Source of the DNA: an uncultured Rikenellaceae bacterium
GTDB lineage: Bacteria > Bacteroidota > Bacteroidia > Bacteroidales > UBA932
Assembly (NCBI GenBank): GCA_937906485.1
Contig: CALCYB010000106.1
Span: forward strand, 1-9,472
Reading direction: 5' to 3'
DNA: 9,472 nucleotides
Shown: piece after piece, positions 6,564-9,472 of the stretch
Layout: each line of letters opens with the position of its first letter
Position numbering within the stretch: position 1 is the stretch's first letter
The notes under the pieces: model-generated
Databases searched by the model: none
What the model was told of the DNA's origin: nothing
Seen by the model: the letters and a program-made list of their open reading frames with translations, nothing else
Made by a program: the position numbers and the translations under genes

Positions 6564-7375
6564 GACTGATTATCAATCGCAACTATTCGCAATTGTCAGA
6601 GTGGGCAGCTGCGTACATCGTGAACAAAATCAACAAATTCGCTCCGACTCCGGAACGTCCGTTCGTGTTGGGACTTCCAACAGGTTCTACACCCCTTGGT
6701 ACATACCGGGAACTTATCCGTCTGCACAAGGAAGGTCTGGTCTCTTTTGCCAATGTAGTGACCTTCAATATGGACGAATACATGGGACTGCCCGAAGACC
6801 ATCCCGAAAGCTATCATTCTTTTATGTGGACCAACTTCTTCAATCACGTGGACATCAAACCGGAAAATGTGAACATTCTGGACGGCAATGCAGCTGATCC
6901 TGAGGCCGAATGCATCCGTTACGAAGAAAAGATCCGCTCTTATGGCGGTATTGACCTGTTCATGGGCGGTATCGGTCCTGACGGTCACATTGCGTTCAAC
7001 GAACCTTGTTCTTCGCTGACTTCCCGTACCCGTGTCAAGAGTCTGACCACTGATACCATCATTGCCAACTCCCGTTTCTTCAACAACGATGTTAACCTCG
7101 TACCCCGCAGGGCCTTGACTGTAGGTGTGGGTACTGTAATGGATGCCAAAGAAGTGATGATTCTGGTCAATGGCCACAACAAGGCTCGTGCCTTGTACCA
7201 TGCAGTGGAAGGTGCGGTGAACCACAACTGGACCATCAGCATCCTGCAGATGCACCCGAAAGGAATCATTGTTTGTGACGAAGCCGCTACGGTTGAACTG
7301 AAAGTAGGTACGTTCAACTACTTCAAGGACATCGAGAAGGAAAACCTGGATCCTCAAAAGATGTTGGCCCGTTAA
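6560..7375 (+). CDS. nagB: Glucosamine-6-phosphate deaminase
   Basis: NagB converts glucosamine 6-phosphate to fructose 6-phosphate and ammonia, the last step feeding amino sugars into glycolysis. The 271 residues align in register with the E. coli enzyme. The phosphate-binding GLPTGSTPLGTY is at 38-49. Catalytic Asp72 (in NMDEY), Asp141, His143 (in GPDGHIAFNEP) and Glu148 are all present. Residues known to bind the allosteric activator GlcNAc-6-phosphate in E. coli also have counterparts at the same numbers: Ser151, Arg158, Lys160 and Tyr254. The enzyme may therefore be an allosterically regulated hexamer, though this is inference. Residue 150 is Cys, where Gly is usual. The start overlaps the recN stop by four bases, and the stop is one base before the aminopeptidase gene. 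No nag or transport genes are adjacent. Confidence 0.95.
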   Translation: MRLIINRNYSQLSEWAAAYIVNKINKFAPTPERPFVLGLPTGSTPLGTYRELIRLHKEGLVSFANVVTFNMDEYMGLPEDHPESYHSFMWTNFFNHVDIKPENVNILDGNAADPEAECIRYEEKIRSYGGIDLFMGGIGPDGHIAFNEPCSSLTSRTRVKSLTTDTIIANSRFFNNDVNLVPRRALTVGVGTVMDAKEVMILVNGHNKARALYHAVEGAVNHNWTISILQMHPKGIIVCDEAATVELKVGTFNYFKDIEKENLDPQKMLAR

Positions 7376-7376
7376 T

Positions 7377-9122
7377 ATGAATACCCCTGATGCTTTGTTG
7401 CGTCTGCGCGATTACCTGCGCAGCGAATCATACGAAGCGACTGTAGTGCCGACGGCAGACCCCCATTCCGGGGAGTACCTGCCGTCGCATTATGCATGTC
7501 GCCAATGGCTAAGCGGATTTACCGGTAGTGCAGGTACCCTGGCGGTGACCTTACAGGCCGCAGCCTTGTGGACCGATTCCCGATATTTTGAACAGGCGGA
7601 AAAGGAGTTGGAGGGGACCGGCATTGAACTGATGCGTTTGAAGATGCCGGGAACACCGACCGTAGCCCAATGGTTGCGTGACCAGTTGGCCGACGAGGAT
7701 ACGGTGGTGTTGGATGCCGAACTTTATCCCCATACCGAGTATGTTGCGCTGGAAGAATCCATGCCGGCAGGTACGGTTGTGGCGGTGGATGGGCTTTTTG
7801 ACCACGTCTGGAAAGGCCGCCCCGCGCTGGAATTCCACCCCATCATTGCTCTGCCCGAATCAATTACCGGAGAGTCTGTCCGTTCCAAATGCGAGCGTCT
7901 GCGCAAACGGCTGGATCAAGGCCTGCCCTATGTCTATCTGATTACCGCATGTGACGAGGTGGCCTGGTTGTGCAACCTCCGCGGTACGGATATTCCCTAC
8001 AACCCGATTCCCCTTTCTTATGCAGCCCTGACTGCGGACCGTCTGTTGTTGTTCGCCGATCCGGCTGCCATCGGGGAGGAGGTCCATCGTCACTTGATTC
8101 AAGAGCAGGTGGAAATCCATCCTTATACGGATTTTGTCCATTACCTGCGCAGCATACCGCAGCGCTGTGTGCGGATGTTCTCGGGCAACCGGATCTGTGA
8201 ATTGCATTTCCAGGCCGCCTTGGAAAACATTCCGGACCGACCGATGATTCCGGTGGTGATGGGGGATCCCGAAACGGGAGGTACCCTGGCCCGGATGAAA
8301 GCAGTCAAGAACGAGGTCGAGCTGGCCGGTTTCCGCAAGGCGTTTGAGGAAGATGCCAAGGCCTGGAAGAAGTTGCTGGACTGGATTGAACAGGAAATCG
8401 ACGGCGGTCAGTTGACCGAGTACACGGTGGCTCAGCAGCTGATTGCTTTCCGCAAGGAGTCCCCCGATTATCGAGGGGAAAGTTTTGCTCCGATCATTGC
8501 TTTCGGCCCTCATGGCGCCATGCCGCATTACCATTGTGCTACTCCTGAAGAAGCAGCACCGATTACCCGTGGCGGTTTTCTGCTGATGGATACAGGCGCA
8601 CATTATTGGTACGGAACCACCGATACGACCCGCACCATCCATACCGGAGAACCGACCCCCGAAGAGAAAGCCGATTATACAGCCGTCTTGAAAGGTATGC
8701 TGCAATTGTCAGCTGCCCGTTTTCTGAAAGGCACCCGTGGAGCCAGCCTTGATATCCTGGCTCGGGGCGAGGTGTTCAAGCGCGGACATGCTTACCTGCA
8801 CGGGACCAGTCATGGTATCGGCCATTACCTGTGCGTACACGAAGGCCCCCAAAGTATACGCATGGAAGAAAATCCGGTGGCCCTGGAACCGGGGAATGTG
8901 CTGTCCAATGAACCGGCCATCTACCTGACCGGCCGTTACGGTATCCGTCTGGAAAATGTGCTTGCCGTAGAAGAGGACCTTGTCCAAGAAGAAAACACTT
9001 TCTACCGTTTTGAAACCTTGACTCAGGTTCCGTTCGATAGAAAGTGCATCGACTTTGACCAGTTGGGAGCGGAGTGTACTGAACTGTTTAATACGTTATC
9101 CGCCAATTGTCCTCGTAACTGA
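7377..9122 (+). CDS. Xaa-Pro aminopeptidase (aminopeptidase P, M24B family)
   Basis: This metallopeptidase removes an N-terminal residue that precedes proline. At 581 residues it matches the long three-domain form seen in eukaryotic XPNPEP1 and many Bacteroidetes, not the short E. coli PepP. Two N-terminal creatinase-like domains cover about 1-155 and 156-305 (note FTGSAGT at 48-54, LWTDSRYFEQA at 64-74, and DEVAWLCNLRGTDIPYNP at 193-210). The pita-bread catalytic domain follows (about 306-581). The five expected metal ligands are present: Asp405 (LLMDTG), Asp416 (GTTDTTRT), His479 (GTSHGIGH), Glu512 (SNEP) and Glu526 (IRLENV). Their spacing is close to that of human XPNPEP1. No signal peptide is seen, so it is probably cytoplasmic. 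It lies one base after nagB, and its last 35 bases overlap a convergent gene. Confidence 0.94.
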   Translation: MNTPDALLRLRDYLRSESYEATVVPTADPHSGEYLPSHYACRQWLSGFTGSAGTLAVTLQAAALWTDSRYFEQAEKELEGTGIELMRLKMPGTPTVAQWLRDQLADEDTVVLDAELYPHTEYVALEESMPAGTVVAVDGLFDHVWKGRPALEFHPIIALPESITGESVRSKCERLRKRLDQGLPYVYLITACDEVAWLCNLRGTDIPYNPIPLSYAALTADRLLLFADPAAIGEEVHRHLIQEQVEIHPYTDFVHYLRSIPQRCVRMFSGNRICELHFQAALENIPDRPMIPVVMGDPETGGTLARMKAVKNEVELAGFRKAFEEDAKAWKKLLDWIEQEIDGGQLTEYTVAQQLIAFRKESPDYRGESFAPIIAFGPHGAMPHYHCATPEEAAPITRGGFLLMDTGAHYWYGTTDTTRTIHTGEPTPEEKADYTAVLKGMLQLSAARFLKGTRGASLDILARGEVFKRGHAYLHGTSHGIGHYLCVHEGPQSIRMEENPVALEPGNVLSNEPAIYLTGRYGIRLENVLAVEEDLVQEENTFYRFETLTQVPFDRKCIDFDQLGAECTELFNTLSANCPRN

Positions 9123-9472
9123 TCGTTCTTCCTTTGATATTTTTGAATCCGGAGTTTGTCTGAACAGGTACAAATTGAACGCCTGATTGGATGAGCTCCG
9201 TTTCTGTTTGGGAGACGTGGACCGGGAATGTCCATCCGTACAGGTGGAGCATCTTCAGAAAGTAGCAGGCAATGTCATAACCTTGGAAGGCATACGGAGT
9301 GGGTTCCGTGCCAAAGGTCTCGGTGTATTCCTTGACAAAGGCCCGGGTCTTCGGATCCTGGTAGTCCACATAGTAGAGTTGCGGCAACTGCAGGTTCAAA
9401 TCATGGTAGTAGTTGGGTTCGATGGTCTGGTAGTTTTTCCAGCGCACTTCCCCAAATACCCGTACCGGGATG
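9088..9472 (-). CDS. C-terminus of a periplasmic-binding-fold (PBP1-like) protein, partial
   Basis: The frame is open from the right edge to a TAA at 9090-9088, giving about 127 C-terminal residues. The true start lies outside the window, and an internal GTG at 9447 should not be taken as the start. The segment PQLYYVDYQDPKTRAFVKEY, followed by FGTEPTPYAFQGYDIACYFL, is typical of type 1 periplasmic binding folds (Peripla_BP_6 or Leu/Ile/Val-binding-like), where a 'P..YA..GYD' helix closes the ligand cleft. In Bacteroidales such folds often form the C-terminal part of proteins with N-terminal LysM domains and no ABC transporter nearby. I suspect that architecture, but the N-terminus is not visible. 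The gene runs convergently into the aminopeptidase gene. Confidence 0.68.
   Translation of the reverse strand, partial: IPVRVFGEVRWKNYQTIEPNYYHDLNLQLPQLYYVDYQDPKTRAFVKEYTETFGTEPTPYAFQGYDIACYFLKMLHLYGWTFPVHVSQTETELIQSGVQFVPVQTNSGFKNIKGRTISYEDNWRITY

Noticed and set aside
6596..7357. 253-codon minus-strand frame opposite nagB
   Set aside because: nagB is fully supported by catalytic residues. The antisense frame has no recognisable motif.
7860..8705. 281-codon minus-strand frame opposite the aminopeptidase
   Set aside because: It is an antisense shadow of a gene with all five metal ligands conserved, and has no independent features.

Overview
The window looks like a core chromosomal segment from a Bacteroidota bacterium, most likely order Bacteroidales. 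The evidence is the protein content (a Bacteroidetes-type omega/Rpb6-like polymerase subunit, a BamD lipoprotein, a Gate-domain nucleoside recognition protein, and a PBP1-like protein at the right edge). There are also two copies of the Bacteroides-type -7 promoter box (TATCTTTG) and little sign of strong Shine-Dalgarno sites. I cannot name a genus.

Layout. Bases 1-314 hold no convincing gene. They contain a degenerate direct repeat (84-base offset) and end in a good Bacteroidetes promoter. Bases 315-1511 encode a membrane protein with two Gate-type halves, separated by a long Ala/Ser/Gly/Pro linker that contains a 24-bp tandem repeat. Bases 1512-1682 are an A-rich leader made of about nine degenerate 11-14 bp repeats. 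From 1683 to 9122 runs a tightly packed plus-strand cluster: trxB (thioredoxin reductase), bamD, an omega-like RNA polymerase subunit, coaBC, recN, nagB and a 581-residue M24-family aminopeptidase P. Intergenic gaps are 4, 24 and 2 bases, then a 16-base overlap, a 4-base overlap and a 1-base gap, so one or a few long transcripts are likely. At the right edge a minus-strand gene, cut by the window, encodes the C-terminus of a periplasmic-binding-fold protein. Its 3' end overlaps the aminopeptidase gene by 35 bases.

How the genes work together. They do not form a single pathway. They are housekeeping functions: thiol redox balance (TrxB), outer-membrane protein assembly (BamD), transcription (omega), coenzyme A synthesis (CoaBC), double-strand break repair (RecN), amino-sugar catabolism (NagB) and proline-peptide turnover (aminopeptidase P). 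Co-transcription probably reflects growth-linked expression.

I did not find a new defence, mobile or secretion system here. The less ordinary signals are the two tandem-repeat tracts (one coding, one in a leader), the sharp base-skew flip at the coding repeat, the degenerate repeat at the left edge, and non-canonical residues at two catalytic positions of the CoaC domain.
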